A DNA stretch of 64,000 nt from Candidatus Roizmanbacteria bacterium (GTDB lineage: Bacteria > Patescibacteriota > Microgenomatia > UBA1406 > GWC2-37-13). A program made the translations under genes and the position numbers. The notes below the pieces were generated by a model, which was not told the DNA's origin, searched no databases, and saw nothing but the letters and a program-made list of their open reading frames with translations. Of this stretch, positions 37,898 through 47,212 are shown piece after piece. Position 1 is the first letter of the stretch. Each line of letters starts with the position of its first letter. Location of the stretch: NCBI GenBank assembly GCA_016215445.1, contig JACRJL010000003.1, positions 218,924-282,923 of the forward strand, written 5' to 3'.

Positions 37898-39329
37898 AAT
37901 CGCTGCCGAAAATAATGACAACGTCCGGGGTTTCGTCCTCAGCAAGAACAGTTTCTTTAAAAGCGGTTAAGTAATCTTTTAAGTCTTCTTTTATCATTGC
38001 GCGTGCCTGGAATTTTGATTTTTTAACTTGGAGCTCGGTTATTTTATAGTCAAAAGTTTCTGCGTTTCCAGTAATTATTTCGAGGTATCCTTTTTTTCTC
38101 AAAATGTCCTTGAATTCAGAAGCTTTCCCAGCGGTTCCTGAGCCGTTGAGAACCTGGATTCGAAGAGTTTCTTTTTTGAATGATGGTGTTGGCGTCAGTG
38201 AGGGAACACTTGTCGGAGTCGCCGTCACTGCAGGAGTTGGTTTAGTCGTAAATGTCGGGAGTTTAAACGATTTAAAATTAGAAATCAATAAAAAAGCAGC
38301 AAAAGAAAGAACAAATGAACCTATAAAAAGAAAGATTTCTTTTCTGGGTAAAGACAGTTTTGGTAAAGCAAAAGATCTTTTTCCACCTACTTTATAACCG
38401 CCTTTAACCAAAGAAAACTTTTCTTCCTGGCCGAAAATAAACGCACCAAAACAAACATCAAAAGTCAAAATGGGAAGCGGTTTGCTACTATCAACTACCA
38501 ACATTTTCAGATACGATTCGTAGAAAGTCGGGACAATTCGTTTTATCGGGTTTGTCCAGACCCCCACGGATTTTGTAAAAGTATCCTGTCTGATTTTGTC
38601 GCTTCCCGGCCCAGAAATGATAATACGATTCAATTTTTTTTGATTATTTTTGAGAGCCTCGGCTTTTTCTTTAAGAATTGTTTCTACTTTATTATCTTCT
38701 CCCAACTCTATCGTAAATTTTTCCTCAACTAGAAGTCCAAAGTTATCGAACAAGTATCCGGAAAGGAGAGTTTTTTCAAGGTTTACGTATAAAATAATTT
38801 CTTTTTTTTCGTTACGGAGAGTTTTTTCAAATAGTTTAAAGTAAGCTAGTGTTTCAGGTAGAATGGATGAAATTTTCAAATCGATGAGAGACAAAGTTTG
38901 ACGGTAGTCCTCGAACGCTTCTTTACTCAAACCAAAAAATGTAACAACTTTTTGACCACTGTTTTCTTTGACGAAAGAGTCGGCAATTAAATCTTCGGGA
39001 AGAACAGGTAGTAGAGAACGGGCTTTATCACCAATAAACGAATTCATGGCTGTAGGTGCGATATCAGAAGGGACTTCCGTTCTGAAATAGAAAAAGGTTT
39101 CCTGGGGAAGGATGAGGGCGACCTGGTTATCTCCTCTATTTTTTGAAGTCGCCGAGGTGACAACTTCTTTGATCGCGGACGCCAAAAGATCTATGTTCAT
39201 CGGCCTCCCTTTGTTTAAGAGTTGAGTTTCATAAGTCTTTTCGAAAAAAGAAGTTTCCTCTTGACCTAATAAAGTTTTTTTGAGGAAAAGAATCTTGATT
39301 GTCCGTTCGCCAATGAAAAGATAAAGCAT
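37890..39329 (-). CDS. PilM-like protein with membrane helix and LytR_C domain
   Basis: 479 aa from ATG 39329. The frame opens further, but upstream Met codons collide with the dnaG promoter and start; ATG 39356 is the alternative. The start 'MLYLFIGERTIKILFLKK' and residues to about 290 look like the actin-like PilM/ASKHA fold used at the inner face of type IV pili. A membrane helix follows (about 332-352), then a Thr/Pro linker and a C-terminal LytR_C domain (about 388-479, 'LRIQVLNGSGTAGKASEFKDIL'). So a cytoplasmic PilM-like part is joined through the membrane to an outside domain typical of LytR-CpsA-Psr proteins. Function unknown; envelope assembly is likely. Confidence 0.75.
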   Translation of the reverse strand: MLYLFIGERTIKILFLKKTLLGQEETSFFEKTYETQLLNKGRPMNIDLLASAIKEVVTSATSKNRGDNQVALILPQETFFYFRTEVPSDIAPTAMNSFIGDKARSLLPVLPEDLIADSFVKENSGQKVVTFFGLSKEAFEDYRQTLSLIDLKISSILPETLAYFKLFEKTLRNEKKEIILYVNLEKTLLSGYLFDNFGLLVEEKFTIELGEDNKVETILKEKAEALKNNQKKLNRIIISGPGSDKIRQDTFTKSVGVWTNPIKRIVPTFYESYLKMLVVDSSKPLPILTFDVCFGAFIFGQEEKFSLVKGGYKVGGKRSFALPKLSLPRKEIFLFIGSFVLSFAAFLLISNFKSFKLPTFTTKPTPAVTATPTSVPSLTPTPSFKKETLRIQVLNGSGTAGKASEFKDILRKKGYLEIITGNAETFDYKITELQVKKSKFQARAMIKEDLKDYLTAFKETVLAEDETPDVVIIFGSDFK

Positions 39330-39384
39330 ATAACCTAAATATAAAATATTAACCATTAAATAGCAAATATTTTGGTTTTTAGCG

Positions 39385-39393
39385 TGATAGAAT
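39385..39393 (+). promoter_or_regulatory. Extended -10 promoter of dnaG
   Basis: TGATAGAAT (TAGAAT at 39388-39393), 9 nt before ATG 39403. Weak -35. Confidence 0.45.
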
Positions 39394-39402
39394 AAGAGAG
39401 TC

Positions 39403-41163
39403 ATGGATAACCCGGTAGAAGAAATCAAAAAAAAACTCGACATAGTCGAATATATAGGAAGCTTCGTTACGTTAAAAAAGACCGGCAGGAATTTTAAAGC
39501 AATCTGCCCTTTTCATAATGAAAAAAGTCCGTCGTTTGTTGTCTCCCCTGAAAGGCAGATTTGGCATTGTTTTGGGGCTTGCGGTGAGGGTGGGGACGTG
39601 ATTAAATTTTTGATGAAATGGGAAAATATTACTTTCATTGAAGCCTTGAGGGATCTAGCTCAAAAAACCGGAATCACGATAAAAAAAGTTACTTTTGAAG
39701 ACAAGGTTTGGAAGAAAAGAGAACGTTATTTCAATATGAATTTATTGGCGGCGGAATTTTTTGAATATTTGCTCAACGAGGCAAAGTTCGGAAGAAAAGC
39801 AATGTCTTATTTACTGGAAAGAGGAATCAAACCCGCGACGATAAAAAAATTCCAATTAGGTTATGCTCCACTTTCATGGGATTCTTTGCGAATGTTTCTA
39901 AAAAAGAAAAAATTTACTGAAGAAGAAATGTTAGAAAATGGACTTTTGGTCAAAGGCGAAAGAGGAAGTTATTATGATCGTTTCCGTGGCCGGTTAATGT
40001 TTCCTATAAGAGATAGTCGTGATTTTGTCATCGGTTTTTCCGGGCGAACCCTCGATGAAAAAGATAAACAAGCTAAATATATCAATACTCCAGAAACTCC
40101 TATTTATCATAAGAGGGAAACTCTTTTTGGTATTAATCTATCCAAAGAAACGATAAAAAAAGAAAAAAACGTTTATGTTGTCGAAGGAGAATTCGACATG
40201 ATTACTCCCTATCAGTCTGGTTTTACCAATTTTGTCGCCATTAAGGGGACAGCTTTGACTAACGAACAGTTACTTCTCCTTAAAAGATATACTGACAAAA
40301 TTACTCTGACTCTCGATTCCGATGCCGCGGGAGAGGAGTCAACTAAGCGGGGAATCGAAGAGGCGGAGAGACTCGATTTAGAAGTAAGAATAGCAAAACT
40401 TTCAGTTGGGAAAGATCCAGACGAGGCGATTAAGACGGATATAAAATCTTTTAAGAGAGCCCTGGAGAAACCAATTCCAATCTATGATTTTCTAATTGAT
40501 TCGGCTAAAAATAAATATCCTGATGATACTTCATTTGCCAAAAAAAACATTGCCGACGAAGTACTCCCTTTTGTTGAAAGGATCACAAATCCAATTATTA
40601 AATCCCATTACATTAAAAAAATGTCTAAGGTTTTAGGAGTAAGTGAGGACAGTATTGAGACAATGATAAGAACGATAAAAAGAAAGCGAAGACAACAGAT
40701 TAGTTTTAAACCCAAACCTCAGAGTATGTCAAAAGAAGACCGTCAACTGACTATAGAAAAGTATCTTTTGAGTTATGTATTTCAGGACGAAGATCCTTAT
40801 CGAGAAAGCGACAAAATTTTTTCTTTAATCAGCTGGCCGGATTTTTTATTACCAGTCCATCAAAAGATTGCTAAGATTTTTTTGGAAAATAAAAGTAGCG
40901 AAAAAAAATTCGACCTAGATGTTTTAGTTGTTAAATTTTCTCCTGAACTTAAACAGGTTTTTGACGAACTTTACCTTTTTGCTTCAGTTGATCACGACCT
41001 CAATGATAAAAATATAGAAAAGTTAGTTCATGAGATAAAAAGATATTCAATTAAACGGGAAATCAAAAAAATCCTTTCGGAAGAAGATACAAAAGACAAG
41101 AAAGAAAGACTAATAGCTTTAAGCAAGGCGTTAAAAGAGGTAGAAATAAACTTAATTTCCTAG
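39403..41163 (+). CDS. dnaG: DNA primase
   Basis: 586 aa. N-terminal CHC2 zinc domain: C35, H38, C56, C60. The last pair is 'CFGACG', spaced CxxxC, while most primases have CFGCG (CxxC). The catalytic core and TOPRIM domain follow, with 'VVEGEFDMI' (Glu 261) and '[12 protein letters not shown]'. A C-terminal helicase-binding region (about 440-586) is present but diverged. It makes RNA primers at replication forks. It is followed 4 nt later by rpoD, the classical macromolecular-synthesis order, here without rpsU. Confidence 0.96.
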   Translation: MDNPVEEIKKKLDIVEYIGSFVTLKKTGRNFKAICPFHNEKSPSFVVSPERQIWHCFGACGEGGDVIKFLMKWENITFIEALRDLAQKTGITIKKVTFEDKVWKKRERYFNMNLLAAEFFEYLLNEAKFGRKAMSYLLERGIKPATIKKFQLGYAPLSWDSLRMFLKKKKFTEEEMLENGLLVKGERGSYYDRFRGRLMFPIRDSRDFVIGFSGRTLDEKDKQAKYINTPETPIYHKRETLFGINLSKETIKKEKNVYVVEGEFDMITPYQSGFTNFVAIKGTALTNEQLLLLKRYTDKITLTLDSDAAGEESTKRGIEEAERLDLEVRIAKLSVGKDPDEAIKTDIKSFKRALEKPIPIYDFLIDSAKNKYPDDTSFAKKNIADEVLPFVERITNPIIKSHYIKKMSKVLGVSEDSIETMIRTIKRKRRQQISFKPKPQSMSKEDRQLTIEKYLLSYVFQDEDPYRESDKIFSLISWPDFLLPVHQKIAKIFLENKSSEKKFDLDVLVVKFSPELKQVFDELYLFASVDHDLNDKNIEKLVHEIKRYSIKREIKKILSEEDTKDKKERLIALSKALKEVEINLIS

Positions 41164-41167
41164 TAGA

Positions 41168-42268
41168 ATGTTGAATATGATGAAACACAGATTCCCCAAA
41201 TCCCTCAAAGAACTACTCAGTCAAGGCAAAGAAGACGGATTTTTGGTTCAAGATGACATTCTTATTATTTACCCGGATCCTGAAAAACACATCATTGAGA
41301 TCGACGATTTTTTTGACAACGCCTTAAAAAAAGGAATTGATATTTTTGAAACCGTATCGACAAGAGAGGAAGTAGAAGCGAGAAAATCAGTCGAAGAAAT
41401 TGAAAAAGAGCTTGAACAGTTAGTGGTGCTGAAACATGGAGAATCTCTTGATCCGATCAAGATGTACCTTAAGGAAATCGGCAAGACGCCTTTGCTCTCA
41501 TTCGATGAGGAAATAAGTTTAGCTAAGAAATATGAGAAAGGCGATAATAAATCAAAAGATAAATTAACCAAAGCAAATTTAAGACTGGTTGTTTCCATTG
41601 CTAAAAAATACTTAGGTCGGCGTCTGTCATTTTTGGATTTAATTCAAGAGGGAAACAAAGGTTTAATCAGGGGTGTAGAAAAATATGATTGGAGACGAGG
41701 ATTTAAATTTTCCACCTATGCTACTTGGTGGATAAGACAAGCTATCACTCGTGCGATTGCCGATCAGTCAAGAACGATCAGAATTCCAGTTCACATGGTC
41801 GATCACATAAACCGTTTTTATAAAACACAAAGAAGATTAATTCAAAAATTGGGGCGAGAACCAACGGTTAAAGAGATCGCTCGAGAAATGGAAATGACTA
41901 CAGACGAGATAGAAAATTTAATGAAAATTTCTCAACAACCTCGTTCTCTTTCGACGCCAGTTGGCGACGATAAAGAAGCTACTCTAGAGCAGTTTGTGGC
42001 CGATGTCAATCAGCCGACGCTTTACGATAAAGTATCACGGGAGCTTCTCAAAGACGCCCTCAATAAAGTTTTAGATACACTTTCTCCTCGTGAAAAAAAA
42101 GTTCTCATGATGAGGTTTGGTTTGGAAGACGGCAAGTCAAAAACTTTAGAAGAGGTGGGAAGGGAATTTAGAGTGACAAGAGAAAGGATTAGACAGATTG
42201 AAGCTAAAGCAATTAGAAAATTAAAGCACCCGACGAGGGCCCGTAAATTAAAGGATTTTCTTGAATAA
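41168..42268 (+). CDS. rpoD: Primary sigma factor of RNA polymerase (sigma-70/SigA)
   Basis: 366 aa. A short N-terminal region (1 to about 95), region 1.2 '[17 protein letters not shown]', region 2 '[21 protein letters not shown]' with 2.4 '[17 protein letters not shown]', region 3, and region 4.2 '[20 protein letters not shown]'. The residues reading -10 and -35 boxes are standard, in line with the TATAAT and TTGACA boxes seen in the window. The length matches SigA of Gram-positives. It is co-transcribed with dnaG. Confidence 0.97.
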   Translation: MLNMMKHRFPKSLKELLSQGKEDGFLVQDDILIIYPDPEKHIIEIDDFFDNALKKGIDIFETVSTREEVEARKSVEEIEKELEQLVVLKHGESLDPIKMYLKEIGKTPLLSFDEEISLAKKYEKGDNKSKDKLTKANLRLVVSIAKKYLGRRLSFLDLIQEGNKGLIRGVEKYDWRRGFKFSTYATWWIRQAITRAIADQSRTIRIPVHMVDHINRFYKTQRRLIQKLGREPTVKEIAREMEMTTDEIENLMKISQQPRSLSTPVGDDKEATLEQFVADVNQPTLYDKVSRELLKDALNKVLDTLSPREKKVLMMRFGLEDGKSKTLEEVGREFRVTRERIRQIEAKAIRKLKHPTRARKLKDFLE

Positions 42269-42271
42269 ACT

Positions 42272-42937
42272 ATGACAAATAAAACAACACCAACACAAAG
42301 GGCTTTAAATCTTTGGGCTGTTATTTTAATTATTTGGAGTATTTATAGAACTTACTTTAAAATGCCTTTATGGTTTGATGAGTTTTTTGCTAAACCGTTA
42401 GTTTTCGTTCTTCCGGTGTTTTATTACATAAAAAACTCTGATAAGAAACCTATTCTTCAAAGTCTGCATTTAGATTTTAAACCAAGTGTTGTCGTTAAAG
42501 ATCTACTAAGTAGTTTTGTGATTGGTGGTGTTTTTCTTCTGACAGCTTTTTTAGCCTCATATGTAAAAAATCAGGAGATAACTCTCTTCACGCATTTTCC
42601 TGGAATAAATCAATTGACGCTAATTTTAACCACTGCTTTGGCTACAGGAATCACAGAAGAAATACTATCAAGAGGATTTGTTTTGAAAAAACTTTATGAA
42701 GAGTCAAAAAATATTTATTCCTCGGTTTTTTTCTCAAGCATTCTTTTTTTCTTTCTCCACGTCCCGATTCTTTTTGCCAATACTAAAATAACAGGAAGCA
42801 TGCTTCTTATGTTTATGACTACAGACTTATTGTTATCGATGATTAATGGACTAATTTTTTTGCAAAGAAGAAGTTTAACTGTTCCAATTCTCATCCACGC
42901 TTTTTACAATATCATTATCGGGTTAATGTTTATCTGA
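42272..42937 (+). CDS. CPBP-family (CAAX-like) intramembrane protease
   Basis: 221 aa with about six membrane helices. The three CPBP motifs are present: 'EEILSR' (EExxxR), 'FFFLH' (FxxxH) and 'HAFYN' (HxxxN). These form the glutamate-histidine active site inside the membrane. The target is unknown; bacterial members process or protect peptides and surface proteins. It lies 3 nt after rpoD, so it is probably read through from dnaG-rpoD. The end overlaps the first glycan gene tail-to-tail by 8 nt. Confidence 0.88.
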   Translation: MTNKTTPTQRALNLWAVILIIWSIYRTYFKMPLWFDEFFAKPLVFVLPVFYYIKNSDKKPILQSLHLDFKPSVVVKDLLSSFVIGGVFLLTAFLASYVKNQEITLFTHFPGINQLTLILTTALATGITEEILSRGFVLKKLYEESKNIYSSVFFSSILFFFLHVPILFANTKITGSMLLMFMTTDLLLSMINGLIFLQRRSLTVPILIHAFYNIIIGLMFI

Positions 42938-44504
42938 CTTCCTTTATCAAAAATATTTCTTCTTGATCGACTTTGATTTCTTTCAAATGAGGTTTTTCTA
43001 AATCTGTAAAATCATCAGGAAAACCTATCAACACGGAATTTTTTACAGTCTTTTCCGGCAGGTCAAAAACAAATTTATCAAACGATTCCACTTGTCCAAA
43101 ACCGTAGACATCAGGGGCTGTCAGTTGGGCAGATTGTTGATATAAAGTAGGGGGATAGTTTAAATAAAAAAGGAAAAAAATATAAGGTTGACCATTTTTT
43201 TTGGTGACATAAAACCGGTCAAAATTTTTGTACTTCGCGGAAACATATGATGTTAATTTTTTATAACCGCACTGCCAACTTCTGATAACAGTGGCGCGTT
43301 TTGGATAATGATTTAGATAAAAATCCCACGAATAAAAGTTAAATAATAAGTATCCAATGATAATCAATAAAATAAGTAATAAATTCTTTCGATTTAGGAG
43401 ACTAATCATTCCATAAGCGGAAATTATTAAGGCGGGAATAAAAATAAAAATTGACCTGGTAACAGATAGTCCTGCCCAAGAAAGGGCAGCCGAGGCAGGG
43501 GAAAATAAAAACATAAAAGTTATCAAATAACGCCACTTCTCTTTGTTTCTAAAAAGAAAGTAAAATCCGATAAAAATAAAAACGTATTCAACAGGAGTCA
43601 TTGGTGATATTCCCGGAAATCCAAACCGATAATTTTCATCACCAGAAATTGCCAAGAACTGAGGTGAAAAATAACGGGAATATTCAGAAGTGACATCCTT
43701 TATACCCATTGTCAATTTGTTATAAATAAGGCGGCTACCTCCTTCAGCACGTAATTCGTTTATTTTTAAAGAGAAGCCTAAATTTTTGAAAAATAGCAAA
43801 TTTTGGATTCTTGTTGGATTATTGGTTAGATCAGTTGCCCCAAAAATTGATATAACTATGACTAATAAAACTGGAAAAAACCACTTTATTTTCTTTTTAA
43901 AAACGTAAAAAATAGAAACTAGAAGAAAAAAACCAGCCCATAATCGGGAAGAATGATAACCGAATAAAGTCAATAAAAAACTTAAAATGAAAAAGGAAAA
44001 ATTTAAAACATTTTGTTTTTTGAAAAATTTCAAGAACAAATAAAATGACAGAGTGAGAAAAAAAGCTGTTAAATATCCTTCGTGGGCTTGACGGCTCAAA
44101 AGCTGTAATCCAGGCGTAAAAGCCAAAAGAAAAGCAGCCAATACGCCAGTTGATTTTTTATTAAAAAGTTCTATTGTCAACAAATAAACAACAAAAGGAA
44201 AAAAAAGAACAAAAGGAAAATTGACCATACGTACTCCGAATTCGTTAAGACCGAATAACCCGATAAAAGGAATAGAAAGGTAGGTTAAAAGAGGTAGTTT
44301 ATAATCTCCGAAAGACTTTAATCTCAAGGGCAAACTGTTTCCGTATTGGTCTTTTCCTGTCTTTAAGATTGAGTAAGCATCGTAGCCGTTGGCGGCTTCG
44401 TCGGCATTTAGGCAGGGAGGTGAAGAAGTTAACTTATACAAAAATAACCCGACCGATAACAAGCTTATTAATGAAATTAAAATTATCGACCAATATTTTT
44501 TCAT
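42930..44504 (-). CDS. GT-C (ArnT/PMT-like) membrane glycosyltransferase
   Basis: 524 aa with about eleven membrane helices. 'LNADEAANGYDAY' (about 33-45) holds the acidic pair in the first outside loop that binds the polyprenyl-phosphate sugar in GT39/ArnT-type enzymes. The C-terminal 130 residues form an outside domain. It should move a sugar from a lipid carrier to a surface acceptor; donor and acceptor are unknown. It is last in a four-gene unit with overlaps of 32, 4 and 4 nt (47161 to 42930). Confidence 0.85.
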   Translation of the reverse strand: MKKYWSIILISLISLLSVGLFLYKLTSSPPCLNADEAANGYDAYSILKTGKDQYGNSLPLRLKSFGDYKLPLLTYLSIPFIGLFGLNEFGVRMVNFPFVLFFPFVVYLLTIELFNKKSTGVLAAFLLAFTPGLQLLSRQAHEGYLTAFFLTLSFYLFLKFFKKQNVLNFSFFILSFLLTLFGYHSSRLWAGFFLLVSIFYVFKKKIKWFFPVLLVIVISIFGATDLTNNPTRIQNLLFFKNLGFSLKINELRAEGGSRLIYNKLTMGIKDVTSEYSRYFSPQFLAISGDENYRFGFPGISPMTPVEYVFIFIGFYFLFRNKEKWRYLITFMFLFSPASAALSWAGLSVTRSIFIFIPALIISAYGMISLLNRKNLLLILLIIIGYLLFNFYSWDFYLNHYPKRATVIRSWQCGYKKLTSYVSAKYKNFDRFYVTKKNGQPYIFFLFYLNYPPTLYQQSAQLTAPDVYGFGQVESFDKFVFDLPEKTVKNSVLIGFPDDFTDLEKPHLKEIKVDQEEIFLIKEVR

Positions 44505-45391
44505 TGAAATATATTTAGAATTTCTTTATCAGTTTTTTTAAATAATTTCTGAGTTTTTTTTCTTGCCTTTAAAATCTGAGGTAGCTTAACCAAGGCATCT
44601 AAAAAACCCGGAGTAAATATGTGTTTAGGTAGATTTACTAAATGTTTTATTAAAAGATCCTTGTCGGTTAAGTTTTTCCATTGAAAAATTAATTGATTAC
44701 GAAAAGCAATCTTCAATATTCTTGATTTATCAAAATATTTGCCAATCGTTGATTCATGATGGTGTTCGACATGGGTCTTTGAATCAAAAACAATTTTATA
44801 CCCGGCCTTCCAGGCTCTGTAAGACAGGTCAATGTCTTCCCAGTAAAAAGGATTATAAAGGTTGTCGAACATTCCTAATTCGCTTATGAGATTTTTTTTA
44901 AACATTGAGGATCCTCCTTCAGCCCAGAAGTTGGGGAATGGTTGATGAAAGTTATAAATCGATAAGTGGGAGTGATTAATAAAACCTCGTTTAAAATATC
45001 CTCGGTTGGCACCGACAATTTTTCCGTTTTTTTCAAGTTGCGCAAATCCAACGGCAAATAAATCCTTATCAGTTTTAAAATGATCGACCGCTTTCAAAAA
45101 AGAATCATTTCTCAAAATAACGTCGGAGTTCATCAAAAAAACATAGTTTCTTTTTGCTAACATTATTCCTTTATTTACGTTACCGGCAAAACCTAGATTA
45201 TTCTTATTATTGACGACGATCGCTTCCGGATAGATTTTTTTTACGGACTTAGCGATGTTTTGGTGAGGATAGTCGTTCATGATGATAACTTCACACCCGT
45301 TGAAATATTTTTTATTAGTTTCAAGATATTGATAAAACATTTCGTAGTTTTTGTAAACCGGGATGATGATGGAAATCTGGTGGGCGCTCAT
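44501..45391 (-). CDS. GT2 family glycosyltransferase
   Basis: 296 aa GT-A fold enzyme. 'SIIIPVYKNYEMF' at the start, 'NNKNNLGFAGNVNKGI', the metal/nucleotide motif as 'MNSDV', 'WAEGGSSMFKK' and 'EDIDLSYRAWKAGY' near 195-210. The overall pattern is that of rhamnosyltransferase-like GT2 enzymes, but the sugar cannot be told. It lacks membrane helices and acts at the inner membrane face. It overlaps both neighbours by 4 nt. Confidence 0.9.
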   Translation of the reverse strand: MSAHQISIIIPVYKNYEMFYQYLETNKKYFNGCEVIIMNDYPHQNIAKSVKKIYPEAIVVNNKNNLGFAGNVNKGIMLAKRNYVFLMNSDVILRNDSFLKAVDHFKTDKDLFAVGFAQLEKNGKIVGANRGYFKRGFINHSHLSIYNFHQPFPNFWAEGGSSMFKKNLISELGMFDNLYNPFYWEDIDLSYRAWKAGYKIVFDSKTHVEHHHESTIGKYFDKSRILKIAFRNQLIFQWKNLTDKDLLIKHLVNLPKHIFTPGFLDALVKLPQILKARKKTQKLFKKTDKEILNIFQ

Positions 45392-46437
45392 ATAATTTTC
45401 AGAACGTTTTTTTTGAATACTTGATAATTATAGCCTTTTTTAACCATTAGTCTGCCTTGTTTTCTTACAGAATTTCTCAATATCTTATTAGTTTCTACGG
45501 AAATCATTTGTTTAATTAATTCCCCTTCGTTTTTAAACAGAAAGCCGGTTTTCCCATCATTGATAATTTCTTTTGGACCGCCGGAATCGTGGCAAAAAGT
45601 CAGACAGCCGGAAACAATAGCTTCAAGAGGAGCGATTCCGAAGTGTTCAACTTGTTCGGGGTGCTTATTTTCGTCCACTCCCAAACCGGCAAAATGCCAG
45701 AAGTAAGATGAACTTTTATAAAGTTTATAAAGTTCATCAAGAGATACGTTTGGTTTAAATATTATCGATGGGTCTTTTGAGAAAGATTTCAACTTATCAA
45801 AATATTTTTTGTCTTCATTCTTCAACCCGCCGGCGATAATCATTATATAGTCTTTGAAAAGAGGGGAGGACTGTTTGAGCCTTTTAAAGGCTATTATGAT
45901 TTTTTGCTGATTTTTGCTGTGAAGGTGAGGAAAAAAACGACCGACAGATAGTATTATTTTTTCCTTTTCGTCTTTTGCATTAGAAAAAAGTTCGCCATCA
46001 ACGTAGGGAGGAATTGTGACTGGGTCTATCCCCCATTTGGTTAACCATTTTGTCGTATAAGGGGAATTGCTGATGAATCTATAGTTCCAGAGTTTCAAGC
46101 GGTTAAAAAAATTTAGATTGTAAAGTTTTTTATCCGGTACCATGCAAAAAACAAAGTTTTTTTTAGAGGAAGAGAAAAAGTAGCTGCCATCTGTAACATA
46201 AAAAAAATAGTCAAAAGTTTGTAAAGTTTTTAAAGCCAGGGGGAGCCACTCCATTTTATTAATATAATGTAGTGAAAATCTTTGAGAAATTTTCTTGGTT
46301 AGATTTTTGTTCCAAAAGATTTTGACTTCATGTCCCGCTTCCGCCAAAACATCAACAATAGATAAAATATGTTTCTCTCCACCGCCCAGAGTATCGAGAA
46401 ATGGATTATAAAGTCCGACCTTTAGAATTTTTTTCAT
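45388..46437 (-). CDS. GT4 family glycosyltransferase
   Basis: 349 aa GT-B fold. The N-terminal acceptor part has 'LGGGEKHILSIVDVLAEAGHEV', cut here to the core 'GGGEKHILSIVD'. The C-terminal donor part has 'ILSVGRFFPHLHSKNQ' and the E-x7-E motif 'EHFGIAPLE' followed by 'GGPKEIINDGKTGFL'. The neighbours suggest use of NDP- or GDP-sugars on a lipid-linked acceptor. The start lies inside the end of the upstream GT2 gene (32 nt). Confidence 0.9.
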   Translation of the reverse strand: MKKILKVGLYNPFLDTLGGGEKHILSIVDVLAEAGHEVKIFWNKNLTKKISQRFSLHYINKMEWLPLALKTLQTFDYFFYVTDGSYFFSSSKKNFVFCMVPDKKLYNLNFFNRLKLWNYRFISNSPYTTKWLTKWGIDPVTIPPYVDGELFSNAKDEKEKIILSVGRFFPHLHSKNQQKIIIAFKRLKQSSPLFKDYIMIIAGGLKNEDKKYFDKLKSFSKDPSIIFKPNVSLDELYKLYKSSSYFWHFAGLGVDENKHPEQVEHFGIAPLEAIVSGCLTFCHDSGGPKEIINDGKTGFLFKNEGELIKQMISVETNKILRNSVRKQGRLMVKKGYNYQVFKKNVLKII

Positions 46438-47161
46438 ATAAAAACAGATAGGTAATGGTTTTTGAGAACGACTGATATATTGATTCGATTATTCCTGATG
46501 AGCCGTCGAGGAAACCGAGATTACGGAACATCCTCCTCCAAAGTTCGGCAAAGTATTTACGGAAAAAAACAAATGTGTTAGTTTGTTTTTTTGCCTTATA
46601 GAGAAGGTCGGACTCTATGTCCTCGAAAATGAGTGTTTTTTCTACCATTTTTTCAATGTCTTCATGGAAGTAATGGATGATCGGATTTTTTAAATATCCA
46701 GTTACTCCTTTGATTAACGGAGTTGAATGAATCCTTTTTGGCCAGCCGGAAAAATATTTTTTATTTATAAGTCTTGTTTGATAGTCAGGCCACCAGCCGC
46801 CGTGTTTTAACCACTTAATTCCACCAAAAATATTCTTTCGAGGTATTTTATAACAACCTGTATTATGATCAATTCTTCTTATTTCTTTTGTCAATGCTTC
46901 GGTGATTCTTTCATCGGCGTCCATAATTAGTACCCAATCGGTCTGGGCTTGTTTTATACCAAACTCGCGGGCAGGTTCAACGTAGTTTGATTTCGGAAAA
47001 CTAAAAACAGACACTCCAAGTTTTTTAGCGATTTCAACTGTTTTATCGGTGCTACTCATATCAACGACGACAATATTCCGAGTCAGCAGTCGAGCCGACT
47101 TAATACATTCTTCAGCATTTTTTTCTTCGTTAAATGTGTGTATGATGACTGTGACTGTCAT
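46406..47161 (-). CDS. GT2 glycosyltransferase, WaaE/KdtX-like
   Basis: 251 aa. 'VIIHTFNEEKNAEECI' at the start, the 'DADERI' DxD motif (about 80), and the paired motif 'KIPRKNIFGGIKW...WWPDYQTRL' seen in WaaE/KdtX-type enzymes. The C-terminal part carries an amphipathic or membrane-touching helix. It is paralogous to the GT2 at 53524, which shares the RIPRKNI and WWPDYQ motifs. It is first in its operon, with TATAAT 8 nt before the ATG. Confidence 0.9.
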   Translation of the reverse strand: MTVTVIIHTFNEEKNAEECIKSARLLTRNIVVVDMSSTDKTVEIAKKLGVSVFSFPKSNYVEPAREFGIKQAQTDWVLIMDADERITEALTKEIRRIDHNTGCYKIPRKNIFGGIKWLKHGGWWPDYQTRLINKKYFSGWPKRIHSTPLIKGVTGYLKNPIIHYFHEDIEKMVEKTLIFEDIESDLLYKAKKQTNTFVFFRKYFAELWRRMFRNLGFLDGSSGIIESIYQSFSKTITYLFLYEKNSKGRTL

Positions 47162-47169
47162 TGGCTATA

Positions 47170-47175
47170 ATTATA
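47170..47175 (-). promoter_or_regulatory. -10 box of the 47161-42930 glycan operon
   Basis: TATAAT on the minus strand, 8 nt before ATG 47161. Confidence 0.5.
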
Positions 47176-47193
47176 CTATTAAGATAGGGTAAG

Positions 47194-47202
47194 TGTTATA
47201 AT
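47194..47202 (+). promoter_or_regulatory. Extended -10 promoter of the 417-aa GT-C gene
   Basis: TGTTATAAT (TATAAT at 47197-47202), 10 nt before ATG 47213. Predicted leader about 3-4 nt. Confidence 0.55.
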
Positions 47203-47212
47203 TGCCTAAAGT

